This document shows positions 36,023-45,410 of a stretch of DNA of 64,000 nucleotides, piece by piece. Source of the DNA: Sedimenticola sp. Lineage in GTDB: Bacteria; Pseudomonadota; Gammaproteobacteria; Chromatiales; Chromatiaceae. Under the pieces are notes generated by a model. It saw nothing but the letters and a program-made list of their open reading frames with translations. It was not told where the DNA came from and searched no databases. Positions within the stretch are counted from its first letter, which is position 1, and every line of letters begins with the position of its first letter. Both the position numbers and the translations under genes were made by a program. The stretch lies in the NCBI GenBank assembly GCA_026992075.1, contig JALXAM010000007.1:1-64000 (forward strand), read 5' to 3'.

Positions 36023-37834
36023 ATGCCTGCCCCACCCCCCCAGCCCCAGGTCCGCTCGGAACCCTACAGCTGGTCCGAGGTGATCCGCATGGTGCTCTCG
36101 CACCGTCGCGATCTGGTGACCGCCAACCTCGTGGCATTGCTCGGCACCGTGATGGCGGTGCCGGTTCCGCTGCTCATCCCCCTGCTGGTGGACGAAGTGC
36201 TGTTGCACAAACCGGGTAGCCTGGTGGCCTTGAGCAACCGGATATTCCCGGAGTCCTGGCACGGCCCGGTGCTATACATCTCTGCGGTACTGCTGCTCAC
36301 CCTGGTGCTGCGTTTCCTGGCGCTGGTGTTCAACGTCTGGCAGACCAGGGTCTTCACCCGCATCTCCAAGGACGTGATCTTCCGCATCCGGCGTGACCTG
36401 CTCGAGCGGCTGCAATACTTCTCCATGGCCGAATACGAGGTGCTGGGACCGAGCACCGTGGCCTCCCACCTGGTCACCGACCTGGATGCCGTGGACCAGT
36501 TCGTCAGCACCTCCACCAGCAAGTTCATCGTCGCCCTGCTCACGGTGGTGGGCACCGCCGTGGTACTGCTCTGGATGAACTGGCAGCTGGCGCTCTTCAT
36601 TCTCTTTCTCAACCCGGTGGTGATCTACGTCACCACCCTGTTCGGTCGCAAGGTGAAGCAGCTCAAGTCCATGGAGAACCGCGCCTGGCAGGCCTTCCAG
36701 GAGGCGCTGGCCGAGACCCTGGACGCCATCGAGCAGGTGCGCGCCGCCAACCGAGAGAAGCACTACATCCGCCGCATCGTGGAGAAGGCCGACCGCATCC
36801 GCACCCGCTCGGCCGCCTTCACCTGGAAGAGCGACGCCGCCAACCGCCTCTCCTTCATGATCTTTCTCTTCGGCTTCGACGTCTTTCGCGCGGTGAGCAT
36901 GCTGATGGTGCTCTACTCCGACCTCACCATCGGCGAGATGCTGGCGGTCTTCGCTTACCTATGGTTCATGATGGGCCCGGTGCAGGAACTGCTCAACATC
37001 CAGTACGCCTACCACGCCGCCCGCGCCGCCCTGGGACGAATCAATGCCCTGGTGGACGTGCAGCTCGAACCCCGCTTTCCCCACGAGATCGATCCCTTCC
37101 AGGGAAAGAAGACGGTCTCCATCCAGATGGAGAAGATCTGCTTCCGCTATGGCGACGGCCCCCTCATCCTCAAGGAGGTGAGCCTGAAGATCGCCGCCGG
37201 CGAGAAGGTGGCTCTGGTGGGGGCCAGCGGCGGCGGCAAGAGCACCCTGGTGAAGATCTTGTTGGGACTCTACCTGCCCGATTCCGGCTGCGTCTGCTTC
37301 GACGGCGTGCCGGTGGAACGCATCGGCCTGGACGTGGTGCGGGACAACGTGGCCACGGTGCTGCAACACCCGGCGCTGCTGGACGACACGGTACGGGTGA
37401 ATCTCACCTTCGGCGACGAGATTCCCGACGAAAAGCTGTGGCAGGCGCTGGAGGTGGCCCAGCTCGACGAGGTGGTGCGCCACCTCCCGGCCGGGCTGGA
37501 GACCCGCATCGGCCGCAGCGGCGTGCGCCTTTCCGGCGGCCAGCGCCAGCGGCTGGCGGTGGCGCGCATGGTGCTACGCGAACCCAAGGTGGTGATCCTG
37601 GACGAGGCCACCTCCGCCCTGGACACCGATACCGAGGCCCGCCTGCACCAGGCCCTCAACCGATTCCTGGAAGGGCGCACCACGCTCATCATCGCCCACC
37701 GCCTGAGCGCGGTGAAGCAGGCCGACCGGGTGCTGGTGTTCGAGGACGGCCGCATCGTGGAACAGGGACGCCACGATGAATTGCTGGAAGAGGGCGGACT
37801 CTACGCCAGCCTCTACGGCCGGCAGGAAGCCTGA
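36023..37834 (+). CDS. ABC exporter, fused membrane and ATPase domains (MsbA/multidrug type)
   Basis: The protein has 603 aa. A six-helix transmembrane domain (about 30-320) is followed by an ABC ATPase with Walker [14 protein letters not shown], signature [14 protein letters not shown], Walker [13 protein letters not shown] and H-loop IIAHRLSAV. Substrate is unknown; family members flip lipids or export drugs or peptides. It starts in the 63-bp divergent region opposite the M23 peptidase. The next gene is phhB, apparently unrelated. Confidence 0.94.
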   Translation: MPAPPPQPQVRSEPYSWSEVIRMVLSHRRDLVTANLVALLGTVMAVPVPLLIPLLVDEVLLHKPGSLVALSNRIFPESWHGPVLYISAVLLLTLVLRFLALVFNVWQTRVFTRISKDVIFRIRRDLLERLQYFSMAEYEVLGPSTVASHLVTDLDAVDQFVSTSTSKFIVALLTVVGTAVVLLWMNWQLALFILFLNPVVIYVTTLFGRKVKQLKSMENRAWQAFQEALAETLDAIEQVRAANREKHYIRRIVEKADRIRTRSAAFTWKSDAANRLSFMIFLFGFDVFRAVSMLMVLYSDLTIGEMLAVFAYLWFMMGPVQELLNIQYAYHAARAALGRINALVDVQLEPRFPHEIDPFQGKKTVSIQMEKICFRYGDGPLILKEVSLKIAAGEKVALVGASGGGKSTLVKILLGLYLPDSGCVCFDGVPVERIGLDVVRDNVATVLQHPALLDDTVRVNLTFGDEIPDEKLWQALEVAQLDEVVRHLPAGLETRIGRSGVRLSGGQRQRLAVARMVLREPKVVILDEATSALDTDTEARLHQALNRFLEGRTTLIIAHRLSAVKQADRVLVFEDGRIVEQGRHDELLEEGGLYASLYGRQEA

Positions 37835-37878
37835 AGGGCTATACTTCCACTCAGGAATGGATCACAAAGCGGTTTCCC

Positions 37879-38178
37879 ATGACCACCCGCTACACCGACG
37901 CTGAAACGGCCGGTGCGCTGGAAGAGCTGAATACGATTGCCGGGGAGGCCTGGAAGATCCATGATGGGCGGCTCTCCCGAACCTTCGTCTTCCGCGATTT
38001 CACCGAAGCGTTCGGATTCATGGCGCGGGTGGCATTGTTGGCGGAAAAGGCGAACCACCATCCGGAATGGTGCAACGTCTACCGCAAGGTGGAGATCCAC
38101 CTCACCACCCACGAGGCGGGCGGTCTCACCAGGCGCGATTTCGAACTGGCGCGCGCCATCAAGGGGCTGCTGGAATAA
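37879..38178 (+). CDS. phhB: Pterin-4-alpha-carbinolamine dehydratase
   Basis: The protein has 99 aa (PCD/DCoH family). Signature: [45 protein letters not shown], including the His-His-Pro-Glu active-site motif. It dehydrates 4a-hydroxytetrahydropterin. No phenylalanine hydroxylase is adjacent, so its partner lies elsewhere, or it serves another pterin enzyme. Confidence 0.95.
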   Translation: MTTRYTDAETAGALEELNTIAGEAWKIHDGRLSRTFVFRDFTEAFGFMARVALLAEKANHHPEWCNVYRKVEIHLTTHEAGGLTRRDFELARAIKGLLE

Positions 38179-38213
38179 TCCGCCCAAGGGTGGAGCCTGG
38201 ATCACGCTGGCGA

Positions 38214-38316
38214 AAGCGGGGCCGGGCCTGTTCGGGAAACCTCGGAGGCAGGATGCCGACGCGGAGCCTACAGGGATGTATTCACGGCGTTTTCCCGAAC
38301 AGGCACGGCCCCGCTT
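38214..38316. repeat. Structured repeat family D (conserved core, variable complementary arms), copy 1
   Basis: Arms AAGCGGGGCCGGGCCTGTTCGGGAAA and its complement (26 bp, one mismatch) enclose a 51-bp core CCTCGGAGGCAGGATGCCGA...GGCGT. The core recurs at 47412-47463 with different arms. The outer end overlaps the stop codon of the NUDIX gene. It lies between convergent genes and could also terminate transcription. Confidence 0.75.
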
Positions 38317-38887
38317 AAAGCAAGATGGTCTCGTAGTCGCCGGGCTCACCGGAACGCCAGTGGATGTCGCCCACCCTGGGCTGGTAGACACCGTGCCTGC
38401 GGTCCTCGAAATAGAGCCGGAGGGTTTCTCTCACGACAGCAAAGGCAAGGTCGTCCCAGGGAATATCGGCCTCATCGAACAGATCCACTTCGAGGGACTC
38501 CTCCCCCGGCGAGAAACCCCCATCCAGCAAACGGCCGCGAAAGAGCAGGTAGACCTGGTCGATGTGGGGCAGGTTGAAGGTGGTATAGAGCTGCAGAATC
38601 TCCACCCGGGCGTTGGCCTCCTCCAACGTTTCCCGCGCCGCCCCCTGCTGGCAGCTCTCGCCATTCTCCATGAAGCCGGCGGGCAGGGTCCACAGCCCGT
38701 AACGGGGCTCGATGGCGCGCCTGCAGAGCAGGATGCGACCATCCTCGCTCTCGGGAATGCAGCCGGTGACCAGCTTGGGATTGAGGTAGTGGATCTCCCC
38801 GCAACGGCTGCAGACATGGCGCCTTCGGCTGTCGCCCGGCGGCACCTGCAACACCAGGGGACCACCGCAGGCGGTGCAGAATTTCAT
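38315..38887 (-). CDS. NUDIX hydrolase with N-terminal zinc ribbon
   Basis: The protein has 190 aa. ATG 38887 begins MKFCTACGG. Two CxxC pairs (CTAC and CSRC) form a zinc ribbon as in NudC-type NADH pyrophosphatases. The NUDIX box reads GFMENGESCQQGAARETLEEANA, matching Gx5Ex7REUxEExGU. It should hydrolyse a nucleoside diphosphate linked to another moiety; NADH or ADP-ribose are possible. The track start 39049 adds 54 residues that overlap the hemH promoter and are not supported. It is divergent from hemH. Confidence 0.9.
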   Translation of the reverse strand: MKFCTACGGPLVLQVPPGDSRRRHVCSRCGEIHYLNPKLVTGCIPESEDGRILLCRRAIEPRYGLWTLPAGFMENGESCQQGAARETLEEANARVEILQLYTTFNLPHIDQVYLLFRGRLLDGGFSPGEESLEVDLFDEADIPWDDLAFAVVRETLRLYFEDRRHGVYQPRVGDIHWRSGEPGDYETILL

Positions 38888-38993
38888 CCGGTCTTCCGGG
38901 TCGGAAGCGGTGGAAGAGGCCATGATCTGAAAAAACTTCTCTGCGGTTCCTGCGTGTAAACTAACACCCTCGTTCTTCACTGGAAACCGTCGC

Positions 38994-39968
38994 ATGAGTA
39001 CCACCGGCCTGCTGCTGGTCAACCTGGGCACCCCCGACTCGCCCGCCACGGCCGACGTGCGTCGTTACCTTGCCGAGTTCCTCTCGGACCCCCGCGTGGT
39101 GGAGGCGCCGCGCTGGCTCTGGTGGCCGCTGCTGCACGGCGTGATCCTCAACACCAGACCGCGCCGCTCCGCCGAGGCCTACCGCAGGATCTGGACCGAC
39201 CAAGGCTCCCCCCTGCTGCTGCACACCCGGCGCCAGGCCGAAGCACTGCAGGAGGCACTTGGGGAAGCGGTACGGGTGGTGCCGGCCATGCGCTACGGCA
39301 ATCCCTCCATCGCCAGCGGCCTGCAGCAGCTGCGGGATGCCGGCTGCGGTCGCATCCTGGTGCTGCCCCTCTATCCCCAGTACTCGGCCACCACCACCGC
39401 CTCCACCTTCGACGCCGTGGCGGAGGAGTTGAAGAAGTGGCGGCATCTTCCTGCCCTGCGCCTAGTGGACCAGTATCATGACCACCCCGGCTACATTGCC
39501 GCCCTGGCGGCCAGCGTGCGCGACTTCCAGGCCGAAAAAGGAAAACCCGACCTGCTGCTCTTCTCATTTCACGGCATCCCTCAACGCTACGCCGACCAGG
39601 GTGATCCCTACCCACAGCAATGCGAGCGCACCGCACGGCTGCTGGCCGATGCGCTGGAGCTGGCACCAGACCAGTGGCGGCTCAGCTACCAGTCGCGAAT
39701 GGGACGTGAGCCCTGGTTGCAACCCTATACCAGCGCCATCCTGGAGAAGCTTGCCGGCCAGGGGGTACGCCACGTGCAGGTGCTCTGCCCCGGCTTCGCC
39801 GCCGACTGCCTGGAGACCTTGGAGGAGATCGCCATGGAGAACCGCGAACTCTTCCTGGCCGCCGGGGGCGAACAATACCAGTACATTCCCTGTCTCAACG
39901 ACCGGCCGGAACACATCCAGACCCTGGCCGACATCGCCCGCAACAACCTGGGAGGCTGGAACCCGTGA
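38994..39968 (+). CDS. hemH: Ferrochelatase
   Basis: The protein has 324 aa. It inserts iron into protoporphyrin IX at the end of heme synthesis. Signatures: LLLVNLGTPDSPATADVRRYLAEFLSDPRV at the N-terminus, FSFHGIPQRYADQGDPYPQQC with the catalytic His, and PGFAADCLETLEEI. It overlaps the DUF971 gene by 4 bp. The window contains large heme users such as the nine-heme cytochrome, but they are not adjacent. Confidence 0.97.
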   Translation: MSTTGLLLVNLGTPDSPATADVRRYLAEFLSDPRVVEAPRWLWWPLLHGVILNTRPRRSAEAYRRIWTDQGSPLLLHTRRQAEALQEALGEAVRVVPAMRYGNPSIASGLQQLRDAGCGRILVLPLYPQYSATTTASTFDAVAEELKKWRHLPALRLVDQYHDHPGYIAALAASVRDFQAEKGKPDLLLFSFHGIPQRYADQGDPYPQQCERTARLLADALELAPDQWRLSYQSRMGREPWLQPYTSAILEKLAGQGVRHVQVLCPGFAADCLETLEEIAMENRELFLAAGGEQYQYIPCLNDRPEHIQTLADIARNNLGGWNP

Positions 39969-40342
39969 GCAAGACGCCCCGCCCCACCGACATCATCCTG
40001 CACCGCAAGTCCCACGAACTGGAGATCGCCTTCGACGACGGCAGCCGCTTCACCTACCCCGCCGAGCTGCTGCGCGTCTACTCCCCCTCTGCCGAGGTGC
40101 GCGGCCATTTCGGCAAGGGGGCCAAACTGCAGCTGGACAAGCAGGACGTGAACATCGACGACATCCAGCCGGTGGGCCAGTATGCCATCAAGATCTTCTT
40201 CGACGACGGCCACGACTCCGGACTCTTCGACTGGGGTTACCTCTACGAGTTGGGCCGCAAGCAGGCACTCTACTGGACCGACTACCTGGACCGGCTGCAG
40301 CAGGCGGGGCACCAGCGCAAGGAACCCTCCTGGAAAAAGTAG
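39965..40342 (+). CDS. DUF971 (GBBH-like N-terminal domain) protein
   Basis: The protein has 125 aa with GTG start 39965, overlapping hemH. It matches the DUF971/GBBH-N family (TDIILHRKSHELEIAFDDGSRFTYPAELLRVYSPSAEVRGH; the GLFDWGYLYELG motif). Its function is not established. In some gammaproteobacteria I recall a relative near ubiquinone genes. The stop codon TAG is the first three bases of a family A repeat. Confidence 0.9.
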   Translation: MSKTPRPTDIILHRKSHELEIAFDDGSRFTYPAELLRVYSPSAEVRGHFGKGAKLQLDKQDVNIDDIQPVGQYAIKIFFDDGHDSGLFDWGYLYELGRKQALYWTDYLDRLQQAGHQRKEPSWKK

Positions 40343-40362
40343 GAGCGGCCTCCCGGCCGCGA
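40340..40362. repeat. Dispersed palindrome family A, copy 2
   Basis: TAGGAGCGGCCTCCCGGCCGCGA is a short variant of family A. Its TAG is the stop codon of the DUF971 gene. Confidence 0.65.
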
Positions 40363-40372
40363 ACCCAGTGAA

Positions 40373-40411
40373 CCCCTCACCCCTGGTCCCTCTCCCTGGG
40401 GGAGAGGGGGA
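40373..40411. repeat. Dispersed palindrome family E (CCCTCTCCC...GGGAGAGGG), copy 1
   Basis: CCCCTCACCCCTGGTCCCTCTCCCTGGGGGAGAGGGGGAG forms a GC-rich hairpin. An inverted relative lies at 49361-49402. Confidence 0.65.
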
Positions 40412-40451
40412 GGATGGGCGCAACCGGAGTTCCGCGAGGTCGGCTGCCAGG

Positions 40452-41177
40452 CTACAACTGGTAGGCCTTTCCCATCTGGCCCAGCTCCCGCTGCAGTTCC
40501 CGGAAAGCCCTTTCCACCTGCTCGCCGGGGCCACGAAAGCCCAGTTCGACGAAGTTCTCCTCTCCCCGGCGCGGCAGGCTGAACAGCTTCAGTTCCGGCC
40601 AGGCCGCATCCAACCGCTGCATGAGCGGCATCAGCTCGTTCTCGGAGACCCCGGGCACCCGCAGCGAACGCACCCTCTCCGGTTCGGCATCGGCATAGCG
40701 GTTCTCCAGCACCCAGCGCGCCATGGGGTGGGCCATATCGGGAAAGCCGGGCAGAAAGTGGTGCTCCCGGATGGAGAAGCCCGGCACCTGGTTCACCGGG
40801 TTGGGGATCAGCCCGGCCCCCTGCGGCAGGTCGGCCATACGCACCCGGTGGGGCCGCGCCGCTTTACCGAAGCGCCCTTCGATGAGCGCCTCGGCCTCCG
40901 GGTGGCGCACCAGCGACACCCCCGCCGCCCTGGCGGCGCACTGCCGGGTGTGGTCGTCCGGGGTGGCGCCGATGCCGCCGCAGGAGAAGACCGGGAGCCC
41001 CTCCTCCATGGTCTGGCGCAAGCGGGACGTGAGCAGGTCCGGATCGTCGGGCAGCACCTGCAGCCAGTGGAGGGAATGGCCATGTCCGGCCAACAGCTCC
41101 CGAAAGAAATCGAAATGGCGGTCGCGCCGCCGACCGCTCAGGATCTCGTCGCCGATGACGATGAGCCCGAATTTCAC
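40452..41177 (-). CDS. CinA-like molybdopterin-binding domain protein
   Basis: The protein has 241 aa with GTG 41177 behind GGGGAGG, 6 bp spacing. It is a MoCF-biosynthesis/CinA N-terminal domain (VIGDEILSGRRRDRHFDFF; GGIGATPDDHTRQ) without the C-terminal CinA amidase. Related single-domain proteins are often called competence/damage-inducible protein A, but their function is unclear. The track ORF 41387 extends 70 residues upstream and is not supported. It overlaps the next upstream gene by 4 bp. Confidence 0.9.
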   Translation of the reverse strand: MKFGLIVIGDEILSGRRRDRHFDFFRELLAGHGHSLHWLQVLPDDPDLLTSRLRQTMEEGLPVFSCGGIGATPDDHTRQCAARAAGVSLVRHPEAEALIEGRFGKAARPHRVRMADLPQGAGLIPNPVNQVPGFSIREHHFLPGFPDMAHPMARWVLENRYADAEPERVRSLRVPGVSENELMPLMQRLDAAWPELKLFSLPRRGEENFVELGFRGPGEQVERAFRELQRELGQMGKAYQL

Positions 41178-41590
41178 GATGCGCCTCCCCGCAGTTTCCG
41201 CACCGCCTCTTCGATCGCCTGGGACAGATAGTAGAAATACATGTCCAACACCGTGATTCCCACCATCTTCTCCGCCAGCTCCTTCCCTTCCGGGGAGAGG
41301 AACAGCACGGTGGGCGTCACCGAGATCCCGTAGCGGCGCGCGAACTCCTGTCCTTCCACCTTGCGGCCCTGGAAATCGACCAGCCATTCGCCCTCGTCCA
41401 TGAAGACCTCCCCCAGCAGGATCTCATCGGCGAAGTCCCCTCCCCGGATCATGGGCAGCAGCACCTCTTCCTTCAGCCGGTGGCAGTAGGCGCACCCTTT
41501 CTGGGAGACCACGAGCACGATGACCCGCTTCTCCCGGCGGGCCCGTTCCCCCACCGCTTTCAAATCGTGAAACTGCTGTAAGACCACCAT
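41174..41590 (-). CDS. Thioredoxin-fold protein (thiol reductase-like)
   Basis: The protein has 138 aa with no signal peptide. The active site is GCAYCHRLKEEVL, followed by a thioredoxin body with ISVTPTVLFLSPEGKELAEKMVG. It resembles the SoxW/DsbE-like group of short thioredoxins in motif, though a cytoplasmic location is suggested by the lack of a signal. It ends within the CinA-like gene (ATGA overlap). Confidence 0.85.
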   Translation of the reverse strand: MVVLQQFHDLKAVGERARREKRVIVLVVSQKGCAYCHRLKEEVLLPMIRGGDFADEILLGEVFMDEGEWLVDFQGRKVEGQEFARRYGISVTPTVLFLSPEGKELAEKMVGITVLDMYFYYLSQAIEEAVRKLRGGAS

Positions 41591-41718
41591 CTGCCCAAAC
41601 CGAAAAACCCCGATAGTCCGAAGTTGGTCATTCTAGCAAGCAGAGAACTTTCCGGTCCGAAAGGCTTGCCCAAATTCAGCGACACACCGGAAAGATATGG
41701 CACAATACGCGCCCTTCC

Positions 41719-44700
41719 ATGACCGCCCACCAAGAAAACCTGGCCTCTGTACTGGCTCCGCCCCTGCCGGAGAAGGGGGGCGAGCGCCTGCTGTGGGGCC
41801 GGGCCCTTGGCGCGGCGGGCGGACTGGCCATCGCCTCGGCGGCGCGCAACTGGCCCGGGCTGGTGGTGGCGGTGGCGCGCGACCTGCAGCAGGCGCGCAA
41901 GCTGGAACAGGAACTGGCCTTCTTCCTGGAAGGAACCGACCTCCCCCTGCTCCACTTCCCCGACTGGGAGACCCTCCCCTACGACGTCTTCTCGCCCCTG
42001 CCCGAGCTGGTGTCGGAGCGGCTGCTCACCCTCCATCGCCTGCGCCAGGCGCGCCGGGGCGTGCTGGTGGTGCCGGCCGCCACCCTGCAGCAGCGCATTC
42101 TGCCGCCGGCCTTCCTCGATGCCCATGTACTGGTGCTGGAGACAGGTCAGCGGCTCGATGCCGCCGCCTTCCGCCGCCGCCTGGAGCAGGCCGGTTACCA
42201 GTGCGTCTCCCAGGTGATGGGCCACGGCGAATTCGCCGTACGTGGCTCCCTCATCGACCTCTTTCCCATGGGGAGCGCGGTGCCCTACCGCATCGACCTC
42301 TTCGACGACGAGATCGACAGCCTGCGCATCTTCGATCCCGAGACCCAGCGCACCACCGGCAAAGTGGAGCGGGTGCAACTGCTGCCGGCGCGCGAGTTTC
42401 CCACCGACGAGGCGGCCATCCAGCGCTTTCGCGGCAACTGGCGCAACCGTTTCGAGGGCGATCCCCAACGCAGCCTGGTCTACCGCGAGGTGAGCGAAGG
42501 GCGCCTGCCCGGCGGCATCGAGTACTACCTGCCCCTCTTCTTCGAGCAGACCGCCACCCTCTTCGACTATCTCGATGAAAAGAGCCTGCTGGTGGAGGCG
42601 GAAGGAGTGCGCGAGGAGGCGGCCCACTTCTTCGAGCAGGTGAGCGAACGCTACGAAGAGCGGCGCCACGACCTGGAGCGCCCCCTGCTGCCGCCGCGCG
42701 AGCTCTACCTCGACGCCGAGGATCTGGCCGCCCGCATCAAGCCCTTTGCCGGCGTCACCCTCCGTTCCGGCAGCGTGGAGGAGCGGCCCAGGGGGTACCG
42801 CGCCGCCGTGGAGCTGGCCACCCGCGCCCTGCCACCCCTGGCGATCCAGGCGCGCGCCAGTCGGCCGGCGGGACAACTGGAGGACTTTCTTGCCAGCTTC
42901 GAGGGCCGCACCCTGTTCCTGGCCGAGAGCGCAGGCCGGCGCGAGCACCTGCTGGAGACCCTGGCCGGCTTCGGCCTGAGGCCCAAGGTGGTGGCGGGGT
43001 GGCGGGAATTCCTCCAAGGGGAGGCGCCACTGGCCATCACCACCGCCCCCCTGGAGCAGGGGCTGTGGCTCCCCTCCCCCGCCGTGGCGCTGGTGCCCGA
43101 AGCCCTGCTGCTGGGCGAGCGGGTGCGCCAGCCGAGCCGCAAGCGCAGGGGCGCCGATGCCGAGCTGGTGGTGCGCAACCTGGCCGAGCTGCAGGAGGGG
43201 GCGCCCGTGGTCCACGAGGAGCACGGCATCGGCCGCTACCTGGGACTGCAGCATCTTGACGTGGGCGGCATGGAACAGGAGTTTCTCACCATCGAGTACG
43301 CCGGCGGCGACAAGCTCTATGTGCCGGTGGCCTCCCTCCACCTCATCAGCCGCTACACCGGAGGCGCCGACGAGACGGCGCCCCTCCACCGCCTGGGAAG
43401 CGACCAGTGGGAGAAGGCGAAGAAACGGGCGGCGAAGAAGGTGCGCGACACCGCCGCCGAACTGCTGGAGATCCACGCCCGCCGCGCCGCCCGCCAGGGC
43501 TTCGCCTTCCCGCCGCCCGGCGACGACTACCGCCAGTTCGCCGCCCAGTTCGAGTTCGAGGAGACGCCAGACCAACAGGCGGCCATCGACGCCGTCATCG
43601 AGGACATGACCTCGCCCCGCCCCATGGACCGGGTGGTGTGCGGCGACGTGGGCTTCGGCAAGACCGAGGTGGCCCTGCGCGCCGCCTTCCTGGCCACTGC
43701 CGGCGGCAAGCAGGTGGCGGTGCTGGTGCCCACCACCCTGCTGGCCCAGCAGCACTACGACAACTTCGCCGACCGCTTTGCCGACTGGCCGGTGAAGGTG
43801 GCCCTGCTCTCCCGCTTCAGCAACAGCAAGGCCACCGCCGAGACCCTCAAGGGGCTGGCCGGGGGTACCGTGGACATCGTGGTGGGCACCCACAAGCTGC
43901 TGGGCGACCAGGTGAAGTTCAAGGATCTGGGGCTGGTGATCGTGGACGAGGAGCACCGCTTCGGCGTGCGCCACAAAGAGAAGCTCAAGGCCCTGCGCGC
44001 CGAGGTGGACCTGCTCACCCTCACCGCCACCCCCATTCCCCGCACCCTCAACATGGCCATGAGCGGCATGCGCGACCTCTCCATCATCGCCACGCCACCG
44101 GCGCGCCGCCACCCCATCAAGACCTTCGTCCACCAGTGGAGCGACACCCTGGTGCGGGAGGCGATCCAGCGCGAGCTGGGGCGCGGAGGGCAGGTCTACG
44201 TGCTCCACAACGAGGTGAGCACCATCGAGAAGATGGCCGCCACCATCCGCGCCCTGGTACCGGGCGCGCGGGTGGAGTTCGCCCACGGGCAGATGCGCGA
44301 GCGCGAGCTGGAGCGCATCATGCGCGACTTCTACCACCAGCGCTTCAACATCCTGGTCTGCACCACCATCATCGAAAGCGGCATCGACGTGCCCAGCGCC
44401 AACACCATCGTCATCAACCGCGCCGACAAACTGGGGCTGGCCCAGCTCCACCAGCTCCGCGGCCGGGTGGGACGCAGCCACCACCGCGCCTACGCCTATC
44501 TCATCACCCCGCCGCCACGGGCCATGACCAGGGATGCCCTCAAGCGGCTGGAGGCCCTGGAGGCGCTGGAAGACCTGGGCGCCGGCTTCACCCTGGCCAC
44601 CCATGATCTGGAGATCCGCGGCGCCGGCGAGCTGCTGGGCGAGGAGCAGAGCGGCCAGATCCACGAGGTGGGCTTCACCCTCTACACCCAGATGCTGGAG

Positions 44701-45192
44701 CGGGCGGTGCGCGCCATCAAGGAGGGCCGGCAGCCCGAGCTGGACCGGCCCCTGGACCACGGCACCGAGATCGACCTGCACCTGCCGGCGCTGCTGCCCG
44801 AGGACTACCTCCCCGACGTCCACGTGCGCCTGATCCAGTACAAGCGCATCGCCTCCGCCGAAAGGCGCGAGGTCCTGCGCGAGCTGAAGGTGGAGATGAT
44901 CGACCGTTTCGGCCTGCTGCCGGAGGCGGCGAAGAACCTGTTCGAGATCACCGAACTCAAACTGGAGGTGGCGCCCCTGGGCATCCGCAAGATCGAAGCC
45001 GGCCCCGAAGGCGGGCGCATCCACTTTGAGGAGCAGCCCGCCATCGACCCGGCGCGCCTGATCCAGCTCATCCAGGAGCGGCCCCAGGAGTACCGCCTCG
45101 ACGGCAGCGAGCGGCTGCGCTTCTTCGCCGACCTGTCGGATACCGCCACGCGGGTGCAACGGGTGCGGGAGATCGTGGGACGGTTGGCATAG
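41719..45192 (+). CDS. mfd: Transcription-repair coupling factor
   Basis: The protein has 1157 aa, the usual length. It displaces RNA polymerase stalled at DNA lesions and recruits UvrA. The N-terminal part resembles UvrB (PDWETLPYDVFSPLPELVSERL). A CarD-like RNA-polymerase interaction domain (EGAPVVHEEHGIGRYLGL) and a superfamily 2 helicase core follow, with Walker A CGDVGFGKTEVALRA, DEEH and TATPIPRTLNMAMSG. A TRCF C-terminal domain ends the protein. Its stop codon TAG forms the first bases of a family A repeat. A 1199-aa antisense ORF here is a GC-driven shadow. Confidence 0.98.
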   Translation: MTAHQENLASVLAPPLPEKGGERLLWGRALGAAGGLAIASAARNWPGLVVAVARDLQQARKLEQELAFFLEGTDLPLLHFPDWETLPYDVFSPLPELVSERLLTLHRLRQARRGVLVVPAATLQQRILPPAFLDAHVLVLETGQRLDAAAFRRRLEQAGYQCVSQVMGHGEFAVRGSLIDLFPMGSAVPYRIDLFDDEIDSLRIFDPETQRTTGKVERVQLLPAREFPTDEAAIQRFRGNWRNRFEGDPQRSLVYREVSEGRLPGGIEYYLPLFFEQTATLFDYLDEKSLLVEAEGVREEAAHFFEQVSERYEERRHDLERPLLPPRELYLDAEDLAARIKPFAGVTLRSGSVEERPRGYRAAVELATRALPPLAIQARASRPAGQLEDFLASFEGRTLFLAESAGRREHLLETLAGFGLRPKVVAGWREFLQGEAPLAITTAPLEQGLWLPSPAVALVPEALLLGERVRQPSRKRRGADAELVVRNLAELQEGAPVVHEEHGIGRYLGLQHLDVGGMEQEFLTIEYAGGDKLYVPVASLHLISRYTGGADETAPLHRLGSDQWEKAKKRAAKKVRDTAAELLEIHARRAARQGFAFPPPGDDYRQFAAQFEFEETPDQQAAIDAVIEDMTSPRPMDRVVCGDVGFGKTEVALRAAFLATAGGKQVAVLVPTTLLAQQHYDNFADRFADWPVKVALLSRFSNSKATAETLKGLAGGTVDIVVGTHKLLGDQVKFKDLGLVIVDEEHRFGVRHKEKLKALRAEVDLLTLTATPIPRTLNMAMSGMRDLSIIATPPARRHPIKTFVHQWSDTLVREAIQRELGRGGQVYVLHNEVSTIEKMAATIRALVPGARVEFAHGQMRERELERIMRDFYHQRFNILVCTTIIESGIDVPSANTIVINRADKLGLAQLHQLRGRVGRSHHRAYAYLITPPPRAMTRDALKRLEALEALEDLGAGFTLATHDLEIRGAGELLGEEQSGQIHEVGFTLYTQMLERAVRAIKEGRQPELDRPLDHGTEIDLHLPALLPEDYLPDVHVRLIQYKRIASAERREVLRELKVEMIDRFGLLPEAAKNLFEITELKLEVAPLGIRKIEAGPEGGRIHFEEQPAIDPARLIQLIQERPQEYRLDGSERLRFFADLSDTATRVQRVREIVGRLA

Positions 45193-45269
45193 GAGGCGCG
45201 TCCTCGCGCCGAACAGGGGAATCCGGCAAGAGCAAAAGAGAGAGTTCGGCCGGGGACGGCGCTCCTAAC
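45190..45269. repeat. Dispersed palindrome family A, copy 3
   Basis: TAGGAGGCGCGTCCTCGCGCCGAAC is followed by GTTCGGCCGGGGACGGCGCTCCTAA, its near complement 20-30 bp later. TAG supplies the mfd stop. Confidence 0.7.
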
Positions 45270-45280
45270 AAAAGACGAGT

Positions 45281-45362
45281 AGGTTGGGCAAAAGCGCGCA
45301 GCGCCGTGCCCAACTCTCTTCCGCTGTTTCGTTGGGCACGCTTCGCTTTGCCCAACCTACAG
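45281..45362. repeat. Dispersed palindrome family C (GTAGGTTGGGCAAA...), copy 1
   Basis: GTAGGTTGGGCAAAAGCGCGCAGCGCCGTGCCCAAC is followed by GTTGGGCACGCTTCGCTTTGCCCAACCTAC, giving a long near-palindrome. A second copy lies at 49272-49353 with few differences. It is a type of dispersed repeat I recall from many gammaproteobacterial intergenic regions. Confidence 0.75.
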
Positions 45363-45410
45363 GGATGGTCTGCCTCCGGGGCGACAGGGGTAGCCGGGGG
45401 CGAGTAAAGG

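Noticed and set aside
37937-38959. Track ORFs with SLQGCIHGV-type tags (also at 47210)
   Set aside because: They translate the core of repeat family D and are spurious.
41560-45159. 1199-aa open frame antisense to mfd
   Set aside because: It is the complement of a high-GC coding gene. The translation is low-complexity (rich in H, L, G, Q) with no recognisable domain. The plus-strand mfd is unambiguous.
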